Assembly: GCA_019188255.1 (NCBI GenBank)
Contig: JAETXT010000002.1
Location: forward strand, 2,418,001-2,482,000
DNA length: 64,000 bases
Source: Verticillium longisporum
Taxonomy: Eukaryota > Ascomycota > Sordariomycetes > Glomerellales > Plectosphaerellaceae
Reading direction: 5' to 3'
Shown: positions 24,222 to 35,963 of the stretch, piece after piece
Numbering within the stretch: the stretch's first letter is position 1
Layout: the number at the start of each line of letters is the position of its first letter
Notes under the pieces: model-generated
The model's input: the letters and a program-made list of their open reading frames with translations, nothing else
What the model was told of the DNA's origin: nothing
Databases searched by the model: none
Position numbers and translations under genes: made by a program

Positions 24222-24833
24222 TGTGACGGTGGTTCGTGGGGCGAGATGGGGAGATTCGCGCGTTCGTGTCTGTGTTTGCTCTACGGCGGGGTGGGATCGA
24301 GGTGTGACGGCGTCGTGGGTGGTTTGGGGGGAAGCGCAGGTGTCGTGAGATTTCAAGGTGGCAGAGGTTGAGGTCGCGATGTTGATGGGCGCGAGCAGTA
24401 GCTCAATTCGACCATGCCTGGCAGCAGCTGGTGGTGCCGTGCCCCACCCGCCCTGTGCGACCCGCCGGACTTTGGAGGGCCCGTTCCGGCGGGCAGAGAG
24501 GTGACCTGAGGACCCTTGGTACTAGCAATGCATCTCGTCACGAATCATTCAAGGCCTGCTGGCATGGAATCCATTGATGCTTCATAACAATCGTCGACAG
24601 GCGCGATACTCCTAGTATTTACAGGAACCTTCACGACTTGAAAAATCGAGCCACAGAGCTCGACATCGCAACGCTGCTTGCGGCCAAAAAAACCTGGCAG
24701 CCTGCTGATCCAATGCCCGGATGTAAGAGAACAAATACAGAATACCTAACACCATGCACCCTGTCCAGGATCCGTAACCTCAAAACCAATTCCCCAGAAA
24801 GTCAAGTCAAAAACGCCTTGGCAACCCGTCCTC
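24222..24833. other. Intergenic between Y14 and the PPC89-like gene
   Basis: Promoter side of Y14 and 3' side of the PPC89-like gene, both on the minus strand. No other feature recognised. Confidence 0.6.
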
Positions 24834-27800
24834 TCATATCGCAACACTATCCAGAGTGTAGTTCTGGCTGGCTTCTCGGAGGCTCAAGCCCGTTATGCTG
24901 AAGATGGTCATCTCAAGCTCCTCCTCCGGCATGGCTTGATCCGCCTGTTTCTGCCCCTCGAGAACGTCATACAGGGCGTAGATCTGGTCGTTCTTGACCT
25001 CGAGCCTCTTGAGCATCTCCCTCATACGCGACGCCAGGTCCTTGCGCGCGGTGCGGCCGAGCGCCGAATTGAGGTCATTATAGCGCGCCTGCAGCCTGGA
25101 AAACTCCATCTTGAGGTGTTCCGCCTCATCCTTGAGACCCTTGATGACCATGGCCAAAGCTTGTCCAGGATGCTGCGAAGGCCGCATCGTCGGCTCTTCG
25201 GTGTAGCCCTCGAGCTGCTGCACCTGCTCCGTGGCGGGGATCGGCTTGGGAACGTGGATACGCTTCTTGCCCTCGGTCGCTTCTTTCAAGCTGACTGTGC
25301 CGCGGTGTCCTGTGATCCTGCTGCAAACGACACAGTTCTTACACTTGTGCTCGCAAAGATCGTCCAGCACACGACGCGCGTTCGCGGACAGAGCAGGACA
25401 GTTGGCTCGGGTCTCCGATGTGCGTTCCTCCTTGCGACTGCGACTCGTGATATCGACAGTCGTCGACTTGTTGTGAGAGGGCTTCAAAGAAGATTTGGCC
25501 GACGTCACCTTCTGGCTCTGGCCCGTCATGTTCTGGGTCATCGTAACAGCGTGTTCCCGTGTGTGTTCAGACCTGGTAGTCGTCTCCTTGCGGGACTTGG
25601 CCTTTGGCTCGAAGGTGATGGAGAGGTTTTGCGTCAGGTCCTGGGTGCTCTCCTGGGTCATGTATGCGTCGGCATCAGCCACGAGCCCGCCTTTCGCAGC
25701 GCTGCGTTGGGCTGCCGTGCGCCTCTTGCTGCTGCGGTTCGCGCCGTGTGCGGCTGTCTTGCTGTTCTGTGCGTTCTCGGGAAGCGAGAAGGCAACTTTC
25801 TGGCCCTGGGTCGTCATATCCTTTTGTTGTGTTGCGTCTTTTCGGCTCTTCATGGCACGTGTGTCAAATGTGTTCTCGGGATCAGCGAGGCTTCCCTCCG
25901 TCGGACCATCGATCTCTGGAATCTCAAATGGCCTCTGGCTCTGTGTCGGCATGTCAGGCGGCCCTTTGTTGCTTTCGGTGGTCGCGTCGACGATCGAGTT
26001 CTCATCAATCGTAATGTCAGGAACGAAGAAGGCCGAGGTCATGTTCTCCTCGTCGCCGTCCTCCTCTTCGTCGTCGTGGCCAAGACGGGCGGAGAAGTTG
26101 TCGTCTTTGCCGAGTGGTCGACAATGATCCAGCTGCTGCTTAAGGAACTCGATTTCTTCCTTGAGCCGCACATTCTCGTCGTGCAGGTCGTGAATGCTGC
26201 GCTCGAAGCCGCTGTTCTCCCGGCGAAGCATCTTGTTCTCCTCAAAGTACTTCTCGTTGTGGCGCACGAGGCTATCATTGTCTTCCTTCAGAGTGATCTT
26301 CTCCTGGTCCACAGCGTCCATGTCCTGCTGCAGCGCGTCCACCTCCTCACGCGCCGCGTTCAGTTCTTGCTGAGCAGTGTTGGCGTTGTCGCGAAACTCC
26401 TCGTTCTCAGACATCAGGGAACGAGCATTGGTGCGGAGTGATCGATTCTCGGCCACCAGAGACTCTTGCTCCCGACGCAACGAGTTGTTGTCGGCTCGCA
26501 GCGACTCCACCTCGTCTTGCAGAGCCTGCTGGTCGCGGCGAAGGGTGCTGTTGTCGGCCCGAAGAGACTTGTTCTCCAGCTGGAGCGCATCGACTTCGTG
26601 CTTTTGCGTTTCGCCCGAAGATGGGGCAACGTTCTGAGTGGTTTGCAGCTGGAGCGTCTCGTCGAGCTTCTTTTGCGTCTCGTTCAGCTCCTTCTCGCGA
26701 GCGTCAAGCTTGTCCATGAGTTCGCCGATGTTCTCGCAAGCCTGTTGCAGTTTCTTCAGAGCCCGGTCCCGCTCCAGGGATAGGGTGTTGTTTTCCACGT
26801 CGTTGACCCCCATCTTCTGGGTCATCTGGTCGAGTCGGGTCTGCAGCGAGTTGACTTGCGATTCCAGAACTGTTGCGTGTTAGCCATTTGATTCATCATG
26901 TTATGTCCAGACATGGTTACCAAGCTTCTCGGTGACCAGCTGCTCATGCGCAGCCGTTTCGGGCTCCGAGCCACTGCGAGAACCCAAAGCACTATCGATG
27001 GACTTGCGAGACTTCAGACGTTTGACCTCCTTGGAAAGAAAGTCCACTTCGCCTTGCAGGTCGTCGGCGTACTTCTGCACCATGTCGTCGTGCTGCTGGA
27101 GGTTCTCAATCTCTTCGCGAATCATATCCATGGAGACGAAAATCTTGCCCTCGTCCTCGGGAATGGCAAGGCCGTCGACTTCGGCATGGTCGTTCACCGG
27201 GCGATTGTCTCGGTTCTGTACCCGGCCATGCTTGACAAAAACAGGGACGCCGTTCTTCATGCCGCCGAGGCGGAGATTTCCAGAAACAACGTCGTTGAGG
27301 TGGGAGATGTCAGGCATGACGAAAGACTGCATGGTGCCGTTGTTGCGCGCCGGGCTGTCGGTGGTGGAGGGGGAAGGGAATAGTTTGCGGATCGCGTTGA
27401 GGTTCTGCGGTGTGTGCTTCGAAAAGTTGGTCTCGGCAACGGCCGGCGCCGGCTCGCTGTGGCGTGGCAGGGCAGACGACGTGTGAGATCTCCGCATCTG
27501 GCTGATCCGGTCTTGCAGAGGTGCTTCGGAAGGGGCTGGCTGGCTGCCCGAGGAGTGGCGCAGGTGTGCTCGGGAGAGAGGGCTCTGCGTGCGCGTCTGG
27601 TCGGCGAACCGGGCCATCTCTGGCCGGATGGCGAGGCGGGCGGGGATTTGGATATGGTGGACGAGAGGTCGGATTCGTTGTCGACGCGAGGTTGCATCTC
27701 GGCACGTGTGCGTTTCGAGTCTTGCCAGGCGTCTTGCGTGGAATCGTCCATGTAGTCGGGGTTGAATCTGGGCGGCATGTTCTCCTTGGCGCGAAGCGAC

Positions 27801-28071
27801 TGCGCATTGTGCTTCGTGGCGGGGGCACCGTAGTGTTCCGGCCACTTTCTGTGTGCGGCCTCGAGGTCGAATCTCGGGCCAGTAACGCGAGCGATGTCCT
27901 CGTTAAGCTTGCGCGTAGACTCGCCATCGGGATCGGACATGACAGAAGACATGGTAATGGTGCCGTGGGAACCCGTGGATGATGGGGAGAGTTCCACGGG
28001 TGCAGCTTCTTCGCCGCTCGCTCCCTAAGCATGCGGGACTTGTATTGAATGTCAAGCGCGTTGGAGGCCAT
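24834..28071 (-). CDS. Spindle-pole-body coiled-coil protein, Cep57 microtubule-binding domain (PPC89-like); two frameshifts
   Basis: Likely structural protein of the spindle pole body. Two exons on the minus strand: 26921..28071 and 24834..26869. From about 26870 to 26100 there is a long coiled coil with heptad repeats, followed by an acidic/Ser/Thr linker. Near the end there is a Cys/His cluster (CEHKCKNCVVCSRITGH) and then the C-terminal Cep57-type domain: IKGLKDEAEHLKMEFSRL, ARYNDLNSALG and EVKNDQIYALYDVLE. The start at 28071 (MASNALDIQYKSRMLRERA) lies in a different frame from the following EEAAPVELSPSS. The frame changes again at the G run 27642-27645 (C run on the coding strand), from TISKSPP to ARLAIRPEMARFADQ. 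One added base at each place gives 1062 aa. A later start at MSSVMSDPDGES would avoid the first shift. The domain call is strong; the specific PPC89 orthology is inferred. Confidence 0.82.
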
Positions 28072-28911
28072 GGCTGCCTTGCCACGTCTTGCGGACGCGG
28101 TCGTGGTCTTCGTCGTAGATGTTATGGGTGAGGATGATGGTGCGTGCGTATGGGCGGGCAACAAGGTCAAAGATGCGTGAGGGACGCGTCGCCGTGATGA
28201 TATTGCCGGTCTTCTCTCAAGACGAGCAATTGATGTAGTGCTAGATGCTGTTCACGCGGAAAAGCAAGAAGAAAAAAACGCGTCCAACTGCCCTGAAGGT
28301 CGAGAGCTTTGCGAGAACAGGACGCGATGTCGAGGAATGAGCGTTCAGAGATGAGCGAGCGAACCAGCAAGGGCAGGGCATGTTGGTTTGTTTACTTTCG
28401 AGAGTCAACATATGGGGGTGCGTCCCCACCAGTGCTGTCACACACACACCAGCCACCGCTAGCCATCCCGCCAATCGCCCCGCCTGAGACATCTAGCCAG
28501 CTGCCCGCTGCTACGAAGCACACACGCTATGAGGTGGGGAAGCCACAGCCTGCGCAACGTCTCGCCAAACTTGGCCACCTTGGAAGTTGGAAGGACTTCG
28601 CTTTGGTGAATCCCAAGTGCTGGTCGTGATCGTCCAAGCCTCCACTTGCCAACATGGAGACCTTCTTCACTCGTCCGTGACATGGACATGTTTTCTTTTC
28701 TTGAATCAAGGGAACAGACAGGATCACTGCGTTTTCTGCTCTGCGCAATCAAACTCATGACGTTCGAAAGGCTTGCCGATAACGAATTCACGACTCATGC
28801 TAATACCTGGTTCATGTTCCCGAACCAGGATTCTCGCCGCACTTTCCACTCCAGACTGTACCTCAGACATCCTTCACGGGGCTGCCATAGCTGGTTTACG
28901 GTCTCCTCGCC
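28072..28911. other. Divergent promoter region between the PPC89-like gene and GH76
   Basis: No gene recognised. Contains a short CA run near 28440-28452. Confidence 0.6.
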
Positions 28912-30878
28912 ATGGCGCCCCTGAATCTCGCTGTGCTCGCGCTATCCAGTGTCGCAGCGAATGTCTTGGCCACGGCGACAATTCCCAAGCACGAGACATA
29001 CTGCCCAGTATTCATCAACGCCACGAATGCGCCCCTGGATTGCGACCCAAGCCGGACGGTGTCGTTCATTGACTACCCGCTGCCACTTGTGCAGTCCGTC
29101 AATGACTCCGAGATCGATACCGAGGCCCTGGAATATGCATTTGAGGCCCTCACCGTCATGCAGAGCGACTTCTTCATGCCGGCCCAAGGGACCTGGCCTG
29201 AAGCCATCGACTGGACCGTGGCCGTCATGGAGACCATGCTGTCAGGCATGCTGACGACCCTGTCACAGGCCTTCTCTGCCATTGACTTTCTTCGCAAGGA
29301 CGACAAGGGGTCGGAGAGAAACCTCATCGACTCGTATTTCACGCAACTCGTGGCGTCCTATTTCGGCCAGGATGATGTCGCCATCCGCCATCAGGTTTTT
29401 TTTTTTGGGCGCAATCCATTCTCAAGAACTCACCGCTGACGTATCATCAGGCCTACGACGACATTCTCTGGGTTGCCCTCGGCTGGGTCGACGCCATGAA
29501 GTTTGTCCACGTACACTCCACCCTGCACTACCCTCCCAGAGACCCCAGCAGCATCGTCAACGAAGACCTGGGGGACGCTCTGCGGAAGAGCCCGTGGTAC
29601 GGCCACTTCTGGGTCCCGGCTTTTGCGCACCGGGCGAGGATCTTCTGGGACTCGGCCTCGCGCGGGTGGGACAACAACCTCTGTGGCGGGGGCATGGTAT
29701 GGGACCCTCGCCTGGCGCCGTACAAGAATGCCGTGACGAACGAGCTCTGGATCGCCGCGTCCGTGTCCATGTATCTCTGGTTTCCGGGCGACAATAACAC
29801 GGCGCCGTGGATCAACGGGCGGTTCCAGCTCGGCGCCACGCGCGAGCCCAAGTACCTGGCCGCCGCCATCGAGGGCTACAAGTGGCTGGTCAACGTCAAC
29901 ATGCGGAACGAGGACGGACTCTTCGTCGACGGCTTCCACATCTCGAGGCCGCAGGGCGACAAGAAGTGTGACGCGCGCAGCGAAATGGTGTTCACGTACA
30001 ACCAGGGCATCCTGCTCACCGGTCAGCGAGGGCTCTGGACCGCCACCGGCAGCCCCTCGTACCTCGAGGACGGCCACAGGCTGATCCAGTCCGTCATCAA
30101 GGCGTCGGGCTGGGACCTCCGCCACGACAAACCCGTCGATGACCTTCGCAAGCTTGCCTACGGACGCCTGCCTCTCTGGAGGGGTCTTGGCAGAGGTGGC
30201 GTGCTCGAAGATGGATGCGATGCCAGCGGCACCTGTTCGCAGGACGGACAGACGTTCAAGGGCATCTTCTTTCATCATTTTGTGACCTTCTGCGAAGCCA
30301 TCCAGCCACCGGATCCGGGACAGAACATGAAAATTGACTATGAGGCCCACGACAGGATCACGACCGCCCATAGGACGGCATGCCGGAGCTATTCGGGCTG
30401 GGTGGCACACAACGCCCGAGCAGCTCTCTTGGCAAGGGACGACGAGGGACGATTCGGCGCATGGTGGGGAGCAGGTCTCTTCAATAACGTCTTACCGACG
30501 GTGGAGACAGACGGGGTTCCTCACGACGAGCCCAACGCGACAGACTACCGCAATCACGGTATCCCGCACGAACCTCTCTGGGCCAAGGGCAACCCCGACG
30601 AAATTTGGGCACCGAACGGAGAGGCTCACAGGCCGCCAGGCAAGGGTTCGAGCATGACGGCCCCCGCACAGTCCGATCAGATGGTGATGGGGTCAACAGA
30701 TGGCTTGCCCCTTGACACGCGACAAGAACTCGGCAAACGACACAAGACGTCAACGACGCGCGACCCGAACGACAGGGGCAGAGGCCGCACAGCCGAGACG
30801 CAGAACGGCGGCATGGCGTTGATGCGAGCTTGGTGGGAGCTGGTGGCCTGCGACCACGACCTGCACCCAGAGAGCTGA
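28912..30878 (+). CDS. Secreted glycoside hydrolase family 76 (alpha-1,6-mannanase type)
   Basis: GH76 enzymes cleave alpha-1,6-mannan; fungal members are cell-wall or secreted. Two exons, 28912..29394 and 29451..30878, giving 636 aa. A signal peptide spans about residues 1-20 (MAPLNLAVLALSSVAANVLA). The adjacent acid pair of the family is D164-D165 in AYDDILWVALGWVDAMKF. Other family blocks are FWDSASRGWDNNLCGGG, KNAVTNELWIAASV, DGLFVDGFHI, VFTYNQGILLTG...LWTATG and SYSGWVAHNARAALLARD...GAWWGAG. The C-terminal 100 residues are polar and probably disordered. The intron donor is unusual: GT followed by a run of T (29396-29406) instead of GTRAGT. If it were not spliced, the protein would stop at 29439. 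Confidence 0.9.
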
Positions 30879-31561
30879 ACGACTTTCTCCAGAACAGTGC
30901 ATCAACAATCAGGGCACATCCGATAAACTAGGCACCCAAGAAAAATAAGAGGGCATCGCAAAGACTACAAGCTGATGGTCAGCACTGCCGCCGTCAACCA
31001 AGTTCACCCATTGGTCAGGCGTGCGAGAGCGATGACCAGCCTGCCTAGCGTGCGCAATGGGGCTCTCACCTCTCTCGGCACCGAGAAGCCGGGTGCCCAC
31101 GCTGCCACGCAAAGCTCTCCCCCAAAGGCGATCAACGTGGCTTGACGAGGGCGTCCACACCTTTCGTCTCTCAAGCGCCGGCAAGCGTTGGGCCGAGAGA
31201 AGCGTGTGCGCAGCTTCGAATCATGTTCCTTTTTGAGACTCGAATCGTCTTCCCTTTTGGGACATGTGCCTAGGAGGGGAGGGGTCGCAAGGTAGCGCAC
31301 ACGGCATGGTCGTCATGAAGGCGCAGCATCATAGACGATAGATACCGAAGGTAAGGTAGACACAAGGGGGCTATTGTTATAAGTAGAGTAGAAGATCGCT
31401 CACCATGTAGACAACTTTCGCATCATCAGCATCGCATTCACATTTATCAATACCCATATCCTCCACTTCCACCAGTGCCATCTGCAACCTGCGAAACTCA
31501 ACTTGATCGTATCAATCAGGCCAAACACTTTCCAGTTCTTTCAACCACCCGCTTTCCCAAA
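30879..31561. other. Intergenic upstream of the small PPxY gene
   Basis: Same-strand spacer with the 3' UTR of GH76 and the promoter of the next gene. No other gene recognised. Confidence 0.55.
31378..31383 (+). promoter_or_regulatory. Possible TATA box of the small PPxY gene
   Basis: TATAAG 179 nt upstream of the ATG at 31562, followed by a CA/CT-rich stretch typical of a fungal leader. Confidence 0.35.
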
Positions 31562-32044
31562 ATGGTCGTCGGTCTCGTCGCCAGTCTCGTGTCAACCCTC
31601 GTCCACAGCTCCAAGAACAAGTCTTCTTCCCCCGCCACCGCCACGCCGGAAGACCAGACATCCGCACACCACCAGCAAGGCAGCGCCCACAGCACCCCGT
31701 GCCCGCGCGACTGCTCCATCTGCGCCGTCGTCCCCTCGCTCGCGACCCGCTACGAGCGCAAGCAGGAGCGCAAGGACAGGCGGTGCGCGCGCCGCGCCGA
31801 CAGGCGCGTCACCCGGAGGGTCCACGGCTGCTACCCGGCCGGCATCGTCGTGCAGCCCACCGTGTCGGTCGGCGGGTATCCCACCATGGCGGGGCAGTCG
31901 TACGGCGTGCGCCGCGTGAGCGCGCCGAGGCAGCAGGAGGCAGAGGGCCAGGAGCGCGGGTTGACGGAGGGGGATGTGCCGCCGCCTTATGAGCAGGGAG
32001 AGGCCCACGGGGCGTTGGAGGAGAAGAACGGGGTTCGTCTGTGA
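31562..32044 (+). CDS. Small unidentified protein with Cys cluster and PPxY motif
   Basis: 160 aa, single exon, family not recognised. The ATG at 31562 has a good context. The N-terminus is hydrophobic (MVVGLVASLVSTLVHS) but too short and weak for a clear signal peptide. A Ser/Thr/Pro-rich stretch follows, then a compact Cys motif (CPRDCSIC), a very basic segment (RYERKQERKDRRCARRADRR), a Val/Gly-rich part, and a C-terminal DVPPPYEQ. PPxY motifs bind WW domains such as that of the Rsp5 ubiquitin ligase. Strong third-position GC bias across the whole frame supports real coding. The function is unknown; a role as a ubiquitin-ligase adaptor or substrate is speculation from the motif. Confidence 0.65.
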   Translation: MVVGLVASLVSTLVHSSKNKSSSPATATPEDQTSAHHQQGSAHSTPCPRDCSICAVVPSLATRYERKQERKDRRCARRADRRVTRRVHGCYPAGIVVQPTVSVGGYPTMAGQSYGVRRVSAPRQQEAEGQERGLTEGDVPPPYEQGEAHGALEEKNGVRL

Positions 32045-32406
32045 TTGCGGCATGGGGAAAGATTGGGGAGGCGTTGTGTTGGCTCACAGCAAGCTATTTT
32101 CTCATTTGTTTTACGAGTTCGAATCTTCTTCAGATGCCGAACGTTCAAGGTCATGTCCGTTATTTTTTATTTCCTTGGTCCTGGATCATCTCTCTAGCCA
32201 TCCCGTCTAGTTCATGAGAACCGTATTGTACAAAAATCAAAGTGACTTTTCTTTTCGCCTCCAGAGATCAGACGCCCATCACGGCCCCGAAAGACACTTG
32301 ATGCCCTGCGTAATGGCCTCTCGCGACACGATCGAGGACCGCTATCATGCGACGAATCGCATGCAGTAGCTGTGAATCATTCCGCCAGGATTGCGACGGT
32401 GCTAGC
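32045..32406. other. Convergent intergenic spacer
   Basis: 362 nt holding the 3' ends of the small PPxY gene and SWP1. Nothing else seen. Confidence 0.6.
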
Positions 32407-33489
32407 TCATTGCCTGAGACCGGCAAGGCGTCGGCCCTGCACCTCGCTCAGAGCCTTGACGCCCGACAGGAAGGTGACGGTACCCACGACGCCGACGATG
32501 GGCAGGATGTGGAGCAGCTTCCAGCCAACGTGATAGGCGACAAAGACGCCCTCCATGGCGAGAATGGAGCCAAAGAAGGTCGCGTGGGCGACGGGAGCCT
32601 TGCTCAGGGCCTGCTGGGCATGGTTGAGGTTGGCACCAAAGTAGCCCCACTGTCAGGATGGTCAGCATGGCATTCTACCCCCAGCGGAGCTTGTCATGGT
32701 ATGATTGGACTCACAGCGGCGAGGAGCGCCGGGTAGGTGGCCACGACGAGGCCGAGGCCGATCAGACTCAGGAGGATGTTGGGGCTCGTGTCGTGCTTGC
32801 GGTAGTGGTGGGTCTGCTCGTTGAGCTTGCCGTAGCGGAGGGGTGCCTCGTAGGAGAGAGGACGCAGGTCGTCGGGGTTGCGGTCAATCTTGAGGTTGAA
32901 GAGCGGCGACTCGACAGCGGCGGAGGAACCGAAAGAGCCGATGACGATGTACGCCCCCAGGTGCTCGGGGGTGATGCTGTGCTGGATGGGGAGGTCCTTC
33001 TGGGCCTGTAAGTACTGTCAGTAAACGCGCGGCTGGACGAGGTGAGCACTTCTTTCGACGTACAATCTCGACGGTGCCCTTGCCGTTCTCCTTGACATTC
33101 AGGGGGAAAGGGGCCTCAAGTCCGGTGGCGGTGTCACGGAGGATCAGGAACGCCTGGTGCGGGCGCTTGGCCTTGCCGTTCTCCTTGGTCGTCAAGGCGA
33201 TCTTGATGGATTCCTTCGCACCGAGAGTGATGGGCGTCTTCAGGAGACCCTTGGAGCTCAGTCTGCACGGCCAGCAGGTTAGCGCGGCTCAATTGCACCA
33301 CCGTCTCCTTCCTCCCCCTCGAGCTCCGAGCTCTCTCCTCTTCAGAATAGGCACTTACGTCTCCTTAACAGCCTCAGGCTTGCGAAGAATGGAAACTGTC
33401 GCGTCGTCGAATCCCCAGGAAGAAGCTGCCTGGGCGGCACCGGCGCATAGGAGCGCAAGTGCGGGGGTGAGCGAGTGAAGGAAGCGCAT
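32407..33489 (-). CDS. swp1: Oligosaccharyltransferase delta subunit (Swp1/ribophorin II)
   Basis: Subunit of the ER membrane complex that transfers N-glycans to nascent proteins. Four exons on the minus strand: 33359..33489, 33064..33262, 32715..33005 and 32407..32649, giving 287 aa, matching the size of yeast Swp1. Features are a signal peptide (MRFLHSLTPALALLCAGAAQA), WGFDDATVSILRKPEAV, a luminal domain with HQAFLILRDTATGLE, and three C-terminal membrane spans (LLSLIGLGLVVATYPALLAA, AMEGVFVAYHVGWKLLHILP, IVGVVGTVTFLSGVKAL). All junctions are GT-AG and in frame. No anomalies. Confidence 0.93.
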
Positions 33490-33882
33490 GGTTGCTGATT
33501 TCGATGTGGTTGACGCTCGCTGGAGAGCTGCTTCACTTCACGAGGGGGAGGCTACGTTGACACTGGACAGCTTTCGTTATCCAAATGGCCCCTGCAGCTG
33601 GTGCACGGGCCGGCAATTGATGGGTCGTCATCACAGTGCATGTTAATTCGAACACGGCTCTCGCACAGTTTCGGTGAAGTCGTGTAGAAGTGATCCGAGG
33701 GCAAAACAAGAGAAAGACCTTCGTGTTTGGCAGCTTGCTATGCATGCACAGCCGTGTCGGATGCGGTACAGAGCACGAGAAGCAGATCTTATGGTTTCTT
33801 TGTGCATTGTATGAATACTCATCCCATATGTACAGCGCCCGTCGTGCGCATGACAAATGGGCCGTCGACCCGTCTGTCATTG
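33490..33882. other. Intergenic between SWP1 and glutaminyl cyclase
   Basis: 393 nt; promoter of SWP1 and 3' end of the neighbouring minus-strand gene. Nothing else seen. Confidence 0.6.
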
Positions 33883-35115
33883 TCACAATTCCGTCTTGGC
33901 CGTCTCCGTCGCCTCACGCTTGAGCTGTCCCTCCGTCTTCTTCGGAAGATACTCTGCAATATCCAACCACTCGGCAGTGAACGCCGTGACGATCCTCGTC
34001 CAGTCACGCACTGTGGGGATATCTAGGTGCTCGCCGTCATCTTCCATCTTGTGCCACTGTGGCGGGAAGGGCGTAGGGATCATGTGCAAGATCTCGACAC
34101 CGCGCGCCATGAACGGAACGTGGTCATCCTCGACAAAGCTACGACGGAACTGGTTGTGTTCTTTGTGCAACTCAGGCAGGAAGGGCTGAGAGTCTGTAGA
34201 CTCGATGATCCCAAGCTTCCTCATGCGGCCCTCGATTTTGGCCATGGTCTGGTACGCCCAATGGGTTGTCGGAAAATACGAAGGTATGCGAGGGTTCTTG
34301 GCGCCGAGCAGGTCGAGCAGCAGGAAGAGGCTGATCGAGTTGATCGGACTCTTGTACGTCGACATGGCGGGGTGGACTTCCGTCTCCCACGACTCGGCCA
34401 GCGCTCTGCATCTTGTCAGCCTCATGCCGGCGAGGTCAATCGGAGCCTGTTATGCAAGAAAGGTGCCTTACCTCGAACCATAGAGGGAGTCTTCAGCGGT
34501 CCATCGCACCCATGCCTCTTCTCCGTCAAGGAGGAGGATCTGCACGCCGACCTCCTCCTCCAATCCCATGCCGGCATCTCCAGAATCCTGCATGGCCTTC
34601 CACTTCTTCGCGAGGGCTTCCTCGATGCCCAGGGCTGTCTGCATCAGCATGGCGCACGGCGCAGCGCTGTCGATGGCGCCGATAAACCCATCGGGCTTGT
34701 ACAGACTGTCGTAGTGGGCCACAAGCGTCAACCGGCCGACGTCACCAACTTTGGCCCAGGGCGGATCGCGCACGAAGATGAGGTTGGTAAAGGGAATGTC
34801 CTTGTCGCCTGTTGCAGGCGTCTTCGCCGTCGAGTTGTGCCACTCGATGCGCCATTCGGGCAGTTTGGTTTTGAAGAAGCTGACAAAGTGCTCCTGCGCT
34901 TTGAAGGAACCAGGCGTTCCCGGGACGCGTGGGATCAGAATGGGCGCCAGGAGTGATCCCGACTTGATATCGAAGCCGTCGCCACCCGAAGGGATGCCGC
35001 GCAGGGCATCATCAGGCAGCTCGGTATAAGCGTGCGTGGGGCTCAGGAGGGCGGCGAGGGCCAGAAGAATGCACCCTACCCGAACGGACAATCGCCTCTC
35101 GGTGAAGAAGCCCAT
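33883..35115 (-). CDS. Glutaminyl-peptide cyclotransferase (M28-type glutaminyl cyclase)
   Basis: Converts N-terminal Gln of secretory peptides to pyroglutamate. Two exons on the minus strand, 34472..35115 and 33883..34405, giving 388 aa. The signal peptide covers about residues 1-29 and ends at THA|YTELPDD. The M28 fold metal and acid residues are visible: LTLVAHYDS (family Asp), GAIDSAAPCAMLM, LLLDGEEA (Glu) and VEDDHVPFMARGVEILH (His). EALAKKWKAMQ and WVRWTAEDSLYGSR are also typical. A longer open frame upstream of 35115 has no support because the signal peptide starts at this ATG. It shares a divergent promoter region with the dehydrogenase gene. Intact. Confidence 0.93.
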
Positions 35116-35963
35116 GATAGCGGAAGAGATGGTGTTTCCGAGATCATGCTGCGTTTCGCCAGTGGCCAGCAGCTGCACGAAAGATCTGGGGTGAGGACAG
35201 CTGTGGTTCAAGGGAGGACCAGGTGGCAGCGATCGGGCATGGCATTGTTTCATTCAATTGGCCCTCAGCGGAGGTTTGGCGTCCGAGCAGCAGGCCAGTC
35301 ACTGATGCCAAGTCTGATCGAGCCACAATACCCCTCCTCTTCTCCACACTGCTCACCTTGCTCACCTTGCTCGGAGGGAAGCTGTGACCACCGCGTAAAT
35401 CCGGTGGCGCCATGCAACCTCGACCTCCAACCTGATCCATCGGTGATAGGTCTTTGGCTCCCTCACAGCCCTTCAGGCAAGCAATGCTGTGCATCATTCA
35501 GAGCGTCCTGCAAGCCAGTCTTGTCTATCGCCGAATGGCCGATACCCCGCCATACAATGTGTAAGCGTCGCCAATACCATGCGATGGCTCCCCTCCAACA
35601 ACCATATTGCTTACAACCACGGCACGATCTGGCTTGGTCTGGAGATAGCCTCTGATGAACATGAGTGATGTCTTGGTGACACTGATCCCGGGGTTTGTAG
35701 ATAGCGCCGGCTGACTGCTTCTCATCCAGGCCAGCCTGCCAGCCTGCCTACCTACGTCAACATGAGCCTCTGTCCTGAGACGCTGTGCGATATGAAGGAG
35801 TCGACAAAGTATAAGAAGAAACAGAGCGACTGATAAGAGACAGGTCAAATAGAAGACATCTCGACTTACACATCTCCTACTTACCCATCAAGACATCCAA
35901 CAAGAACAATCTCCTCTACCGTTGTGCTACACACCTAAAACGACTTCCCAACTTTACATCACC
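35116..35963. other. Divergent promoter region between glutaminyl cyclase and the dehydrogenase
   Basis: No gene. Contains an 11-bp imperfect direct repeat around 35348-35371 (CTCACCTTGCT twice). Confidence 0.6.
35810..35815 (+). promoter_or_regulatory. TATA-like box of the short-chain dehydrogenase
   Basis: TATAAG, 149-154 nt upstream of the ATG at 35964, followed by a CA-rich leader. Confidence 0.4.

Noticed and set aside
24936..26441. Long plus-strand ORF (501 codons) antisense to the PPC89-like gene
   Set aside because: It mirrors the coiled-coil gene in a GC-biased region. Its protein is Leu/Val/Arg-rich with no family features, and the opposite strand has clear domains.
29430..30410. 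Minus-strand ORF of 326 codons antisense to GH76
   Set aside because: Antisense shadow; the plus strand carries all GH76 motifs.
158..35115. A secretory-pathway gene cluster (ERD2, KEX2, SWP1, glutaminyl cyclase, GH76)
   Set aside because: Genes are on both strands, separated by unrelated genes and own promoters; these housekeeping genes are common, so co-occurrence is likely chance.
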